Assembly (NCBI RefSeq): GCF_013409785.1
Contig: NZ_JACCBV010000001.1
Location: 930,001-994,000 of the forward strand
DNA length: 64,000 nt
Direction of reading: 5' to 3'
From: Microbacterium immunditiarum
GTDB lineage: Bacteria; Actinomycetota; Actinomycetes; Actinomycetales; Microbacteriaceae
The notes beneath the pieces were generated by a model, which ran no database searches, was not told the DNA's origin, and worked only from the letters and a program-made list of their open reading frames with translations. A program made the position numbers and the translations under genes. Shown in pieces: positions 8,028 through 16,016 of the stretch; the first letter of the stretch is position 1, and each line of letters opens with the position of its first letter.

Positions 8028-9098
8028 CTAGCGCCCGAACGCCTCCGACCAGCGGGCCTGGTAGTCGGCGACCCACTCTTGGTCGAGCATGTTGTCGATG
8101 TTGACCAGGACGACCGGAGTCTCCCCGCCCAGCGTCTGGTCGGCGACCTCCGACAGGGGCGAGACGCCGAACTGGGCGATGGCTGCCTGTCCCTTCGGGC
8201 TTCCGAAGAAGTTCATGAACACCTGTGCCGCATTCGGGTGACCGGCCGACTCGACGATGTAGAAGATGTTCTGCACCAGCCATGCCGGATCGGGAAGAAC
8301 GAAGTCCACGGGGGCGCCCTCGTCCTTCAGCCGGGTCATGTCCGCCGCGGTCGTGAACGCCCCGACCGCGACCTCACCAGCTGTGAGCGCCTCGACCATC
8401 ACTGCCGCGCTCGGGTAGAACGTGGGATCCTGCTTCGCGAGCTCCTCGACGAAGTCCGGGTTGTGGTTCTCCTCGACGAAGTTGTACCAGTCGGCGTACA
8501 CGGCGGTGAGCGTCGCCTCGACCGATCCGATGACGCCGTTGCCGAGCTTCGGGTCGAGCAGGTCGTCGTAGCTCTCGATCCCCTCCGGGTAGAGCTCGGT
8601 GTTCCAGCCGATCGTCACCAGGCCGATCGGCGCGATGACGGCCTTGTCGTTGAGGACGTAGCCGCTGTCGACCCACTCCTGCTCCGCGAAGACCGGCGCC
8701 TCGAGCGGCGTCATGAAGTCGGGCTCCGCGACGCGATCGTAGATCCACGAGTAGTCGACGTTGGATACGACGTCCGCGCCCGCGGTTCCGGTGTCGTGCT
8801 CGGCCTGCAGCGCGGCCTGCATGTCCGCGGTGTTGAGTGCGCGGATCTCGACGGTGATCTCGGGGTACTCCTCCTCGAACGCCGCCTTGAGCGCCTCGCG
8901 GGCGGCCGGAGGGGCCGAGGAGTACCAGACGACGGCTCCTTCCTCATTCGCCGCGTCCACGACCGCCTGCCATTCGGCCGAGACCGGAGCGCCCGTGTCG
9001 GCGGGCTCCGGGTCCTGCGCCGAGCAGCCCGCGGCCACTGCCGCGATGCCCACCGCGGCGATGAGGGCGGTCGTCCGGAGCACTGATGACTTCTTCAT
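8028..9098 (-). CDS. ABC transporter substrate-binding lipoprotein
   Basis: A 356-residue periplasmic-binding-type protein anchored as a lipoprotein. The N terminus MKKSSVLRTTALIAAVG is followed by a lipobox ending AAGC with Cys25. The mature part WQAVVDAANEEGAVVWYSS and later GWNTELYP and SYDDLLDPKLGN resemble family 1 extracellular binding proteins of the iron/spermidine/thiamine type. No permease or ATPase gene is adjacent, so it is an orphan and its partner must be elsewhere. It follows the alpha/beta hydrolase on the minus strand after 46 bases and ends at a shared terminator. The ligand is unknown; a compound fed to the local catabolic genes is a guess. Confidence 0.85.
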   Translation of the reverse strand: MKKSSVLRTTALIAAVGIAAVAAGCSAQDPEPADTGAPVSAEWQAVVDAANEEGAVVWYSSAPPAAREALKAAFEEEYPEITVEIRALNTADMQAALQAEHDTGTAGADVVSNVDYSWIYDRVAEPDFMTPLEAPVFAEQEWVDSGYVLNDKAVIAPIGLVTIGWNTELYPEGIESYDDLLDPKLGNGVIGSVEATLTAVYADWYNFVEENHNPDFVEELAKQDPTFYPSAAVMVEALTAGEVAVGAFTTAADMTRLKDEGAPVDFVLPDPAWLVQNIFYIVESAGHPNAAQVFMNFFGSPKGQAAIAQFGVSPLSEVADQTLGGETPVVLVNIDNMLDQEWVADYQARWSEAFGR

Positions 9099-9144
9099 GG
9101 GATTGCCTCTCGTTTCATCGTTGAATCGTTGGTTGGCCGGGGTT

Positions 9145-9951
9145 TCATCCCGCCTTCGAGTGCTGCGCCACCCACCCGGCCTGAAGCAGCGCGACGAGGT
9201 CGGGATCCGCGATGTAGTAGCCGTGTCCGCCGCCCTCGACAGTGACGAGTCGAGCGTCGGGGATGGACCGCCACAGGTGCTTCGCGTCTTCGGGCGTGGT
9301 GAGGATGTCGTCGCTTCCGACCGTGATCAGGGTCGGGCTCGTGATTCTGCCGAGCTCTTCGGCCGACATGTGGTGGCCGCGCACGGCTCCCAGCTGCATC
9401 CGGTAGTTGTGCGGATCGAAGCGCTCGGTGTTCACGACGTCCTCGGGTATGTCCCACGTCAACCCCGCCGAGCCCTCCGACCAGAGCGCGACGTAACGCC
9501 GCAGCATGTCGACCGGCAGCTCGAGGTCGAGGATCCGCATCCGGAAGTCGGCGGCGTCCTGGCCGCGGCCGTTGCGCTGGGCGCTGGTCGAGTGCAGCGT
9601 CAGGGACTTGACGAGGTCGGGGCGCTCGGACGCCAGACGCATCGCGATCATGCCGCCGAGCGAGACGCCCGCGACGTGCACGGGCCCCTCGCCGAGCCAT
9701 TCGATGAGCTCCGCCGCGTCGCCGGCCAGATCGTGGATGGTGAGGGAGTCGCCGATGTCGGCTCCGTGACCCACGCCGCGGTTGTCGAAGGCGACGCAGT
9801 TCACACGGTCTGCCAGCCGATCGATGATCGGATACCACGCGCGCTTTCCCGTCCCGCCGCCCTGGATGAGCAGCAGCGTCGGGCCGTCGCCCTTCCGGTA
9901 GATCTCTGTCCGGGTGGAAGGAAGATCGACTCTGGTGATCGTGGCACTCAT
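9145..9951 (-). CDS. Alpha/beta hydrolase
   Basis: A protein of about 268 residues with the alpha/beta hydrolase fold: oxyanion-region LLIQGGGTGKRAWYP, CVAFDNRGVGHG, the nucleophile elbow GVSLGGM and a C-terminal GGGHGYY that supplies the catalytic His. Such enzymes cleave esters, C-C bonds of ring-fission products, or lactones. I chose ATG 9951 because AGGA lies five bases before it; the upstream ATG 9957 has no spacing from the same purines. It precedes the binding-protein gene in a minus-strand unit and may share a leader with a 39-codon reading frame. The substrate is unknown. Confidence 0.85.
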   Translation of the reverse strand: MSATITRVDLPSTRTEIYRKGDGPTLLLIQGGGTGKRAWYPIIDRLADRVNCVAFDNRGVGHGADIGDSLTIHDLAGDAAELIEWLGEGPVHVAGVSLGGMIAMRLASERPDLVKSLTLHSTSAQRNGRGQDAADFRMRILDLELPVDMLRRYVALWSEGSAGLTWDIPEDVVNTERFDPHNYRMQLGAVRGHHMSAEELGRITSPTLITVGSDDILTTPEDAKHLWRSIPDARLVTVEGGGHGYYIADPDLVALLQAGWVAQHSKAG

Positions 9952-9976
9952 GCTCATCCTGTTCGTGTGGGCTGGT

Positions 9977-10096
9977 TCACGCTGTGAGGGTGCCGCCGAA
10001 TGAGAAGCCGGCGACCTGGGGCGGTTCGCGAAAGGGATACTCGATCAACTCGGCGACGTCGCCCGATGTGTGCTCCCCGCGGAGCGTCTCGTCCAT
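9977..10096 (-). CDS. Possible small protein of 39 residues
   Basis: An ATG-initiated frame fills the space between the divergent promoter and the alpha/beta hydrolase. It begins MDETLRGEHTSGDVAEL and ends GFSFGGTLTA. It has balanced composition and good actinobacterial third-position GC, but a weak ribosome site and no family that I recognise. It may be a real small gene, a leader peptide, or the remnant of a larger enzyme. Confidence 0.3.
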   Translation of the reverse strand: MDETLRGEHTSGDVAELIEYPFREPPQVAGFSFGGTLTA

Positions 10097-10158
10097 GTTG
10101 CGCTCAGACTAGCTAAGCATGTATTCATTGTAAAGAATTGTACGATAAGGTTCCGAAC

Positions 10159-10902
10159 ATGTCAGAGAACATCACCACCACGCTGGACGACGGCGTCCTC
10201 CGCATCGTCTTCGATCGACCCGACGCGCGGAACGCCCTGACGAAGAAGCTCTACGCCGAGCTTCGCGACGTCTACCGCTCGGCGTACCTCGACGACTCGG
10301 TGGCAGTGGTCGTGCTCGAGGGCACGCAGGGCAACTTCGCTGTGGGCGGGGATCTCAAAGAGATGCTCGGGTCGCTCAACGACCGCAGCCTCGACATCTT
10401 CGGCTACGACGAGGCTGTTCCCTTCGAGGCGATCAGAAGCCTTCCCAAGCCCACGATCGCCGCCATCGACGGCCTGTGCCTGGGCGGCGGCCTCACGATC
10501 GCGCTGTGCTGCGACATCGCGATCGCGACGGAGCGCTCGAAGTTCGGCATGCCCGAGGCTCGCGTCGGTGTGGTCGACGGCCACATGCCTCGCCTCCTGC
10601 GCGACCGGGTACCCCCGGCGATCCTGCGCTATTGGCTTTACTCCGGGGTGACCTTCAGCGCCGCGGACGCGTTCACCGGGGGCCTGCTCACCAAGGTGGT
10701 GCCCGACGGCGGCCTGGAGACCGCCGTGGGCGAAGTCCTCGGCGAGCTCGCGAAGGCCTCGCCGATCGCGATCCGCAACTACAAGAAGATCCTCAACGAG
10801 ACGCGTCCGCTGTCTTCCATGGAGGACGCCTACGAGACGATGCTCGGACCCGACGCGCTCGAGCGCATCAACCGGTTCGCGCAGCGCAGCAGCAAGAAGT
10901 AG
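10159..10902 (+). CDS. Enoyl-CoA hydratase/isomerase family protein
   Basis: A 247-residue crotonase-fold protein with FDRPDARNALTKKLY, an oxyanion loop FAVGGDLKEM and IDGLCLGGGLTIALCCDIAI. The first catalytic Glu of hydratases (GGGCELA in the classical enzyme) is Thr here, whereas the second, in FGMPEARVGV, is kept. The enzyme may therefore be an isomerase or other crotonase. AAGG eight bases upstream supports ATG 10159 over an earlier TTG. It is first in an operon with a CoA ligase and an SDR, with an AT-rich promoter region upstream, divergent from the hydrolase unit. Confidence 0.82.
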   Translation: MSENITTTLDDGVLRIVFDRPDARNALTKKLYAELRDVYRSAYLDDSVAVVVLEGTQGNFAVGGDLKEMLGSLNDRSLDIFGYDEAVPFEAIRSLPKPTIAAIDGLCLGGGLTIALCCDIAIATERSKFGMPEARVGVVDGHMPRLLRDRVPPAILRYWLYSGVTFSAADAFTGGLLTKVVPDGGLETAVGEVLGELAKASPIAIRNYKKILNETRPLSSMEDAYETMLGPDALERINRFAQRSSKK

Positions 10903-10929
10903 CCGACGGCACGACGAAGAGGTGTTGCA

Positions 10930-12468
10930 GTGACGGCGATGGCGAACTTTCTGTCCGACCGGACGGCGCTCTACGGACAGCAGGAGATGCTGCGAGTCGA
11001 CGGCGTGGGCCGCACCTATGAGCGGCTGCACCACGATGCGAGGTCGTTGGCGCGAGGGCTCGAGCAGTTCGGACTCGGCCCCGGCTCGCGGGTCGGCATC
11101 CTCATGGACACCTCGCATCAGGTGATCGACACGTGGTTCGCGGCGTCGCTCCTCGGATGCGTCGAGACGCCCTTCAACACCAACTATCGCGGGAGCCTCC
11201 TGCACCACCTCATCCGCGACAGCGAGGTCGAGGTCATCGTGTGCGACGCGGCGTACGTGACTGAGGTGCGCCGCCTGGTCGGGGACTCGCTGGGATTGAT
11301 CGTGCACGGCGACGACTCGCTGGGCGCCCCTTCCCTGGCCGATCTGTACCTCGACCCGACCGGCTGGACGGCACCGGAGACCGACGAAGGCGGCGTGATC
11401 CTGTACACCTCGGGCACGACCGGTCCGTCGAAGGGCGTGGTCCACAATCAGCGGGGCTGCATCCGTCTCGGGCAGTACGTCGCCGAAGTGGGCGGCTACG
11501 GTCCGGACGACCGGCTCCTCAACTTCTTCCCCCTGTACCACCAGAACGCTCGCTACAGCGGGGTGATGGCAGCGCTCGCAGCGGGCGCGGCGATCGACCT
11601 CGAATCGAAGTTCAGCTCCAGCGGCTTCTGGCGACTCTGCCGGGAGCGCGGCATCACCGTCTTCAACCATCTCGGATCGGTGCTGGCGATGATCTCGTCC
11701 GCTTCCGGCGAGCCGGATGCCGCGAAGGATCGCGACCACTCGGTGCGCCTGGCCTACGGCGCGGGGGCCTCGCTGCGCGACAGGGAGGAATGGCGAGATC
11801 GGTACGGCGTCGAGCTTCTCGAGGTGTACGGCCTCACCGAGGCGCCGATGGCCGCGGTGAACATCCCCGGCAGCGGGTGCGCCCCGGGCTCGGCCGGGCG
11901 GGAGAGCGCGCTGTTCGAGTTGCGCGTCGTCGACGAACGCGGCCGCCCCGTGCCGGCAGGCAGCCCCGGTGATATTCAGGTGCGCCCGAAGACCGAGGAC
12001 GTCTTCACGCGCGGCTACTACAACAACGACCGCGCGACGGTGGCGGCGACGACCGACCTGTGGTTCACGACGGGCGACCGCGGCTGCCTGACGGCGGACG
12101 GGGACGTCTTCTTCGCCGAACGCGCGAAGGACTCGCTCCGCCGGCGCGGCGAGAACATCTCGGCGTGGGAGGTCGAGAGCGTTCTGGTCGCCCATCCGCA
12201 CGTGAGCGAGGCCGCCGTGTACGGGGTCGAGGTCGACGGCGAGACCGAGGTGATGGCCGCCATCCTCGTCGAGGACGACTTTGCCGACGTCGTGGACATC
12301 GCCGACGTCGTGCGCGCCGTCGCCGCGGACCTGCCGCGGTATGCCGTGCCGCGATTCGTCCGCCGCGTCGACGACATGCCGCGCACGCCGACGATGAAGG
12401 TGCAGAAGCACGAACTGAAGTCGCAGGGGATCACCCCGGACACGCGTGACCTGACGAAGGAGAAGTGA
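10930..12468 (+). CDS. Acyl-CoA synthetase (AMP-binding, carnitine/crotonobetaine-CoA ligase-like)
   Basis: This 512-residue ANL-superfamily enzyme carries the phosphate loop YTSGTTGPSKG at residues 159-169, the adenine motif VYGLTEAP, TTGDRG, the hinge ERAKDSLRRRGENIS and a C-terminal PTMKVQKHELK with the catalytic Lys. It should convert a carboxylic acid, ATP and CoA to an acyl-CoA. Its relatives include CaiC-type ligases and long-chain synthetases. A GTG start has GAAGAGG seven bases upstream. It lies 27 bases after the crotonase and its stop overlaps the SDR region. It is the only CoA ligase in the window and a likely entry point for a local substrate. Confidence 0.88.
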   Translation: MTAMANFLSDRTALYGQQEMLRVDGVGRTYERLHHDARSLARGLEQFGLGPGSRVGILMDTSHQVIDTWFAASLLGCVETPFNTNYRGSLLHHLIRDSEVEVIVCDAAYVTEVRRLVGDSLGLIVHGDDSLGAPSLADLYLDPTGWTAPETDEGGVILYTSGTTGPSKGVVHNQRGCIRLGQYVAEVGGYGPDDRLLNFFPLYHQNARYSGVMAALAAGAAIDLESKFSSSGFWRLCRERGITVFNHLGSVLAMISSASGEPDAAKDRDHSVRLAYGAGASLRDREEWRDRYGVELLEVYGLTEAPMAAVNIPGSGCAPGSAGRESALFELRVVDERGRPVPAGSPGDIQVRPKTEDVFTRGYYNNDRATVAATTDLWFTTGDRGCLTADGDVFFAERAKDSLRRRGENISAWEVESVLVAHPHVSEAAVYGVEVDGETEVMAAILVEDDFADVVDIADVVRAVAADLPRYAVPRFVRRVDDMPRTPTMKVQKHELKSQGITPDTRDLTKEK

Positions 12469-12470
12469 CC

Positions 12471-13265
12471 ATGGATCTCGGAATCGCATCGCGCGCCTAC
12501 ATCATCACGGGGGCGAGCGCGGGGATCGGCAAGGCGACAGCCGAGATCCTGGCCCAGGAGGGAGCGTCGGTGCTCCTGTGCGCAAGGGGGGAGGAGCGGC
12601 TGCGGGGTGTCGTCGAGACTCTCGGCCGAGCGGAGCGTTCCGTGCGCGGCCTGGCGATCGACGTCGCCGACCCGGCATCCGCCGAGAAGATCCGGGATGC
12701 GGCGCTCGAGGCGTTCGGGCGGATCGACGGCGTCGTCAGCGCCGCCGGCATGTCGACGGGCGAGCACCTGCGTGACTTCTCCGACGAGAGCTGGATGCAG
12801 GCGTACCAGGTGAACACGCTGAGCGCCATCCGACTGGCGATGACGTGCGTGCCGGTCATGCGGGAGCGCGGATGGGGCCGCATCGTGACGGTCGGGTCGA
12901 CCGCGGGCAGGACCGCCGACCCGCGGTTCGCCTCCTACGGCGCGGCCAAGGCCGCGCTCATGAACGCCACCCGCGCCCTCTCTCGGGCGTATTCCAAGTA
13001 CGGCATCCTGGCGAACTGCGTGATGCCGGGACTGACCAAGAGCGAGAGCGTGCTGGCGGGCTACGAGTCCGCGGCGAAGCACATGGGCGTGACCGCCGAC
13101 GACGTCGAGCATCGGATGCTGCAGCTCGAGCCGATCGCCATGGGCCGCACTGGGACGCCCGACGAGGTCGCGCGCATGATCGTGTTCCTCGCGTCGGCCG
13201 CGTCCAGCTGGACGACCGGCGTGAACATCCAGGTGGACGGCGGCACGCTGCGCGATCTGCCCTGA
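12471..13265 (+). CDS. SDR family oxidoreductase
   Basis: A 264-residue classical short-chain dehydrogenase. TGASAGIG at residues 13-20 binds the nucleotide, NxAG-like VSAAGMS follows, the catalytic Ser is in VGSTAG, and YGAAKAALMN gives the Tyr-x3-Lys pair. The C terminus GVNIQVDGGTLRDLP is typical. It probably oxidises a hydroxyacyl or alcohol intermediate made by the two preceding genes. AGGAG eight bases upstream supports ATG 12471. A GTG at 12465 overlapping the ligase stop is less likely. It ends the operon at a strong hairpin. Confidence 0.86.
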   Translation: MDLGIASRAYIITGASAGIGKATAEILAQEGASVLLCARGEERLRGVVETLGRAERSVRGLAIDVADPASAEKIRDAALEAFGRIDGVVSAAGMSTGEHLRDFSDESWMQAYQVNTLSAIRLAMTCVPVMRERGWGRIVTVGSTAGRTADPRFASYGAAKAALMNATRALSRAYSKYGILANCVMPGLTKSESVLAGYESAAKHMGVTADDVEHRMLQLEPIAMGRTGTPDEVARMIVFLASAASSWTTGVNIQVDGGTLRDLP

Positions 13266-13274
13266 CGGACGCGG

Positions 13275-13306
13275 ACGGCGCCGGTGCCGCCTGGCACCGG
13301 CGCCGT
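13275..13306. terminator. Bidirectional hairpin terminator
   Basis: ACGGCGCCGGTGCC and GGCACCGGCGCCGT form a perfect 14-base-pair stem around the loop GCCT, followed by TTT. It separates the ends of the convergent SDR and crotonase genes. Confidence 0.88.
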
Positions 13307-13314
13307 TTCGCGCG

Positions 13315-14121
13315 CTACGGCATGTCCGCCCAGCGCGGCGGTCGCTTCTCGAGAAACGCGGTCGGCCCCTCGTTAGCGTCGGGGTGCGGCCAGTGGGCCT
13401 GGATCGCCTGCCAGCCGGCGTCGAGGTGCCGACGCAGAAGATCTGCCTCGAAGTCGCGGATCGTGGCCCGGGTGATCCGGATCGCCTCTGGCGACCCCGC
13501 GGCGATGCGCTCGCCCAGGGCGAGCGCATGCGCGAGGAGCTCATCGGGCTCGACCACTTCCGACACGAGTCCGGCCTCCAGGGCGGTGCGCGCGTCGAGC
13601 GCTTCGCTTCGCCCGAGCAGGGCCATTCGCACGACCGTGTCGCGTCGGGCGCGGAGCATGAGCTCGAGCGGCTCGAGGCCGCTCACCTGGCCGACGGTCA
13701 CGTGCGGGTCGATGAAGCGAGCCCTCTCCGACGCGATGCAGATGTCGGCATCGGCGACGAAGTGCAGACCGCCGCCCGCGCACACTCCGTTCACGGCGAC
13801 GATGACCGGCACATCGAGGTGCGGGCCGGGCACGAAGGACAACTCCTCCGCGGCATCCGCCCCGATGCTCGTCCGAGGTTCCGAGAGCATGGCGGCGTCC
13901 GCGCCCGCGCAGAACGCGGATCCCGCGCCGGTGAGCACCACCGCCCTGATTCCGGTCGTGGACGAGACGGCGTCCCAGAGAGCGCGGAGATCGCGCATGA
14001 GCGGCTCGGTGAGCGCGTTCGCACGGTGCGGGCGATTCAGCGTCACCACCAGAGAATCCCCGGCTGCTTCGAGCAGCAGTTCGTCGCTGCGGGGGAGGGA
14101 ATCGATGACGTCGGCTGTCAC
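13315..14121 (-). CDS. Crotonase-fold protein lacking both hydratase glutamates
   Basis: A 268-residue crotonase homologue with LNRPHRANALTEPL, FCAGADAAML and VNGVCAGGGLHFVADADI. Where enoyl-CoA hydratases have Glu in GGGxE the protein has GGGLHF, and the second position reads FIDPHVTVG rather than PE. Both catalytic glutamates are thus missing, suggesting an isomerase, hydrolase or decarboxylase activity instead of hydration. The GTG start at 14121 overlaps the upstream stop by GTGA and has AGGA seven bases upstream. It is the second gene after the nitronate monooxygenase homologue, probably translationally coupled. Confidence 0.83.
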   Translation of the reverse strand: MTADVIDSLPRSDELLLEAAGDSLVVTLNRPHRANALTEPLMRDLRALWDAVSSTTGIRAVVLTGAGSAFCAGADAAMLSEPRTSIGADAAEELSFVPGPHLDVPVIVAVNGVCAGGGLHFVADADICIASERARFIDPHVTVGQVSGLEPLELMLRARRDTVVRMALLGRSEALDARTALEAGLVSEVVEPDELLAHALALGERIAAGSPEAIRITRATIRDFEADLLRRHLDAGWQAIQAHWPHPDANEGPTAFLEKRPPRWADMP

Positions 14122-15122
14122 GTGAGAGTCCTTTCGTTCCGTTCGGATGCCCCGGCGAGGATCTCGGCCCCGGGGCGGTAGTCGGGTGTGTCGCACGCGG
14201 TCAGATACTCCGCCGCGAGACGGCGCGCGAGCTGTGCGACGGTCGGAATGTCGTGGATGAGCTCGACGCCCTGGCCGGCCGACCAGAGGTCACGCCACGG
14301 TCGGACATCGGCCGGCAGATGATCGTGGCCACGGCGTACCGGATCTGGCAGCGCGTCGACATCGATGGCGTGTTGCTCGAGCGAGTCGAGCATCCAGTTG
14401 GCGGGCACACCGTTCACTCGCCCGGTGTATCGCAGCCGTCGGGAGTCACCTTCGACCATCGATCGCTTCTGGAGCGGGTGCGCGAGCGACTCCGTCGTCG
14501 CCGCGAAGCGCGTTCCGACGAACGCGAGATCCGCACCGAGCACCTCGGCCGTTCGCACCGCAGCGCCCGTGGCGACAGCACCCGCCAACGACAGCGTGCC
14601 GTCGAACATCTCCCGGAGGCGCGGAAGGAGCACGAGCGGACTGAGGGTTCCCGAATGGCCCCCGCCTCCGGCGCCGATGCAGTTCAGGCCATCGACCCCT
14701 GCCTCGATCGCCTTCTCCGCGAACGTGACGGACGTGGCGTCATGGTGCACGAGCAGCCCGCGATCGTGGGCGAGGGAGGTGATGTTGTCGGGCTTGCCCA
14801 CCGAGGTGATGATGATGTCCACCCCGTAGGCGGCGCAGAGGTCCAGGTCCGCGGCCAGTTCATCGACCGGCGTCGTAGTGGGGATGTTGACCGCGAGCGG
14901 CCCGTCCCATCCGCTGTGCCCCGCGCCCGCTTCGGACGCGTCTTTGATCCTGGCGAGCCAGTCCGCGAATTCCGCGCGTGTACGCGCGTTCTGACGGGGG
15001 AACGCCCCGATGAACCCGGCGCGCCGTGCGGCGACGACCAGGAGAGGCCCGGAGATCAGGAACATCGGCGCGCACACCACCGGGAGTGACAGGCGGCGCC
15101 TGATCCGGTCGGGGAGAGTCAT
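14118..15122 (-). CDS. Nitronate monooxygenase family protein
   Basis: A 334-residue FMN-binding TIM-barrel protein of the 2-nitropropane dioxygenase family. It shows LPVVCAPMFLISGP at the N terminus, the FMN loop with catalytic His in GAGGGGHSG, GAVATGAAV and GTRFAATTES. Members oxidise nitronates or act as enoyl reductases in lipid pathways, and many in acyl-CoA clusters have unknown substrates. It leads a two-gene minus-strand unit with the Glu-less crotonase. A perfect minus-strand -10 TATAAT lies about 30 bases upstream inside the shared AT-rich gap. Given this context a C-C double-bond or peroxide reaction on an acyl-CoA is possible. Confidence 0.83.
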   Translation of the reverse strand: MTLPDRIRRRLSLPVVCAPMFLISGPLLVVAARRAGFIGAFPRQNARTRAEFADWLARIKDASEAGAGHSGWDGPLAVNIPTTTPVDELAADLDLCAAYGVDIIITSVGKPDNITSLAHDRGLLVHHDATSVTFAEKAIEAGVDGLNCIGAGGGGHSGTLSPLVLLPRLREMFDGTLSLAGAVATGAAVRTAEVLGADLAFVGTRFAATTESLAHPLQKRSMVEGDSRRLRYTGRVNGVPANWMLDSLEQHAIDVDALPDPVRRGHDHLPADVRPWRDLWSAGQGVELIHDIPTVAQLARRLAAEYLTACDTPDYRPGAEILAGASERNERTLT

Positions 15123-15146
15123 CGTTGGTAGCCTTCGTGAATTCGC

Positions 15147-15164
15147 TAATGATTATAGAGATTA
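15147..15164. promoter_or_regulatory. AT-rich divergent promoter element
   Basis: The minus-strand sequence TAATCTCTATAATCATTA contains a perfect -10 TATAAT (15152-15157) for the nitronate monooxygenase gene. It shares TAATCT and terminal ATTA with the perfect dyad at 2304 and TAATCTnTATAA with the element at 15974. It may be a weak copy of the same operator. Confidence 0.45.
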
Positions 15165-15176
15165 CAGGGAGAGACA

Positions 15177-15962
15177 GTGGAAGACAGCCTTCGCATTCGC
15201 CTCGAGACCGACGGGGAGGTCATGCTGGTGCGCTTCGACCACCCTCCGACGCGCAACGCGCTCGACCGCGCGAGCCGCGTCCGGTTGGTGGAGTGCCTCG
15301 CGCGAGCGGACCGCGATCCCGATGTCCGGGTGATCATCGTGACGGGCGCCGATCCGGCCTTCTGCAGCGGTGTCGACGCGAAGCAGCTGCTCGGCGATCC
15401 CGACTACACGCCGCCGCCCGTCGACCCCGCGACGATGCTGCGTTCGCTGTCGACCCCGACGATCGCGGCGGTCAACGGCGCCTGCGTGTCCGGCGGACTC
15501 GAGATCGCGCTCGCGTGCTCGATGGTCATCGCGTCCGATCGCGCACGGTTCGCAGACACGCACGCCGTGCTCGGGCTCACACCTGGCTGGGGACTCAGCG
15601 CGGAGCTGCCGGCTGCCATCGGAGCATGGCGGGCGCGCCAGATGAGTCTCACCGGCGAGGCTATCGGTGCACGGACCGCGTACGAGTGGGGTCTGGTGAA
15701 CGAAGTCGTCCGGCACGAGGATCTCTGGACGCGTGTCCGCGAAGTGGCGGATGCGGTCGCGAGGCTGGATCCCCGGAGCACCGCGAACATGGTCCGGCTC
15801 TACCGGGAAGGGCGGGCGATCGCGCTGGAGCCGTCTCTGGACGTGGAAAGAGCAGCCCTCTCCTCGTGGACCGTCGATCGGTCGCGAGCGCGAGAGGAGC
15901 TGTCGGCGACGGTCGGACGTGACTCCGGGCAGAGGCGACACGCTACGGGTGGCGATAACTAG
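15177..15962 (+). CDS. Enoyl-CoA hydratase/isomerase family protein
   Basis: A 261-residue crotonase with VRFDHPPTRNALDRAS, FCSGVDAKQLLG and VNGACVSGGLEIALACSMV. The first catalytic Glu is present in SGGLE, but the second position reads ADTHAVLGL, so His replaces Glu. Activity may be hydration, isomerisation or hydrolysis. The GTG start is preceded by GGGAGAGACA as ribosome site. It is a single gene between the divergent nitronate monooxygenase unit and the dehydrogenase pair, which has its own AT-rich promoter 50 bases downstream. Confidence 0.83.
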   Translation: MEDSLRIRLETDGEVMLVRFDHPPTRNALDRASRVRLVECLARADRDPDVRVIIVTGADPAFCSGVDAKQLLGDPDYTPPPVDPATMLRSLSTPTIAAVNGACVSGGLEIALACSMVIASDRARFADTHAVLGLTPGWGLSAELPAAIGAWRARQMSLTGEAIGARTAYEWGLVNEVVRHEDLWTRVREVADAVARLDPRSTANMVRLYREGRAIALEPSLDVERAALSSWTVDRSRAREELSATVGRDSGQRRHATGGDN

Positions 15963-15973
15963 CCTAGAAGGGG

Positions 15974-15989
15974 TAATCTTTATAAAGTT
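15974..15989 (+). promoter_or_regulatory. AT-rich promoter/operator upstream of the dehydrogenase pair
   Basis: TAATCTTTATAAAGTT contains the perfect 10-base palindrome CTTTATAAAG and a candidate -10 TATAAA (15981-15986). It matches TAATCGTTTATAAGTT at 6369-6384 at 12 of 16 positions. The site is about 30 bases before the start codon, so a bound repressor would block the promoter. Confidence 0.5.
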
Positions 15990-16016
15990 GGAGAAGTTGA
16001 CCTGAAGGTGGTGTCC

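Noticed and set aside
10162..12489. 775-codon antisense frame over the crotonase and ligase
   Set aside because: Shadow of strong genes; no domain and no start signal.
14122..14196. N-terminal extension of the crotonase at 13315
   Set aside because: The GTG at 14121 has a good ribosome site and the usual GTGA coupling; the extension lies inside the upstream gene and is Arg-rich.
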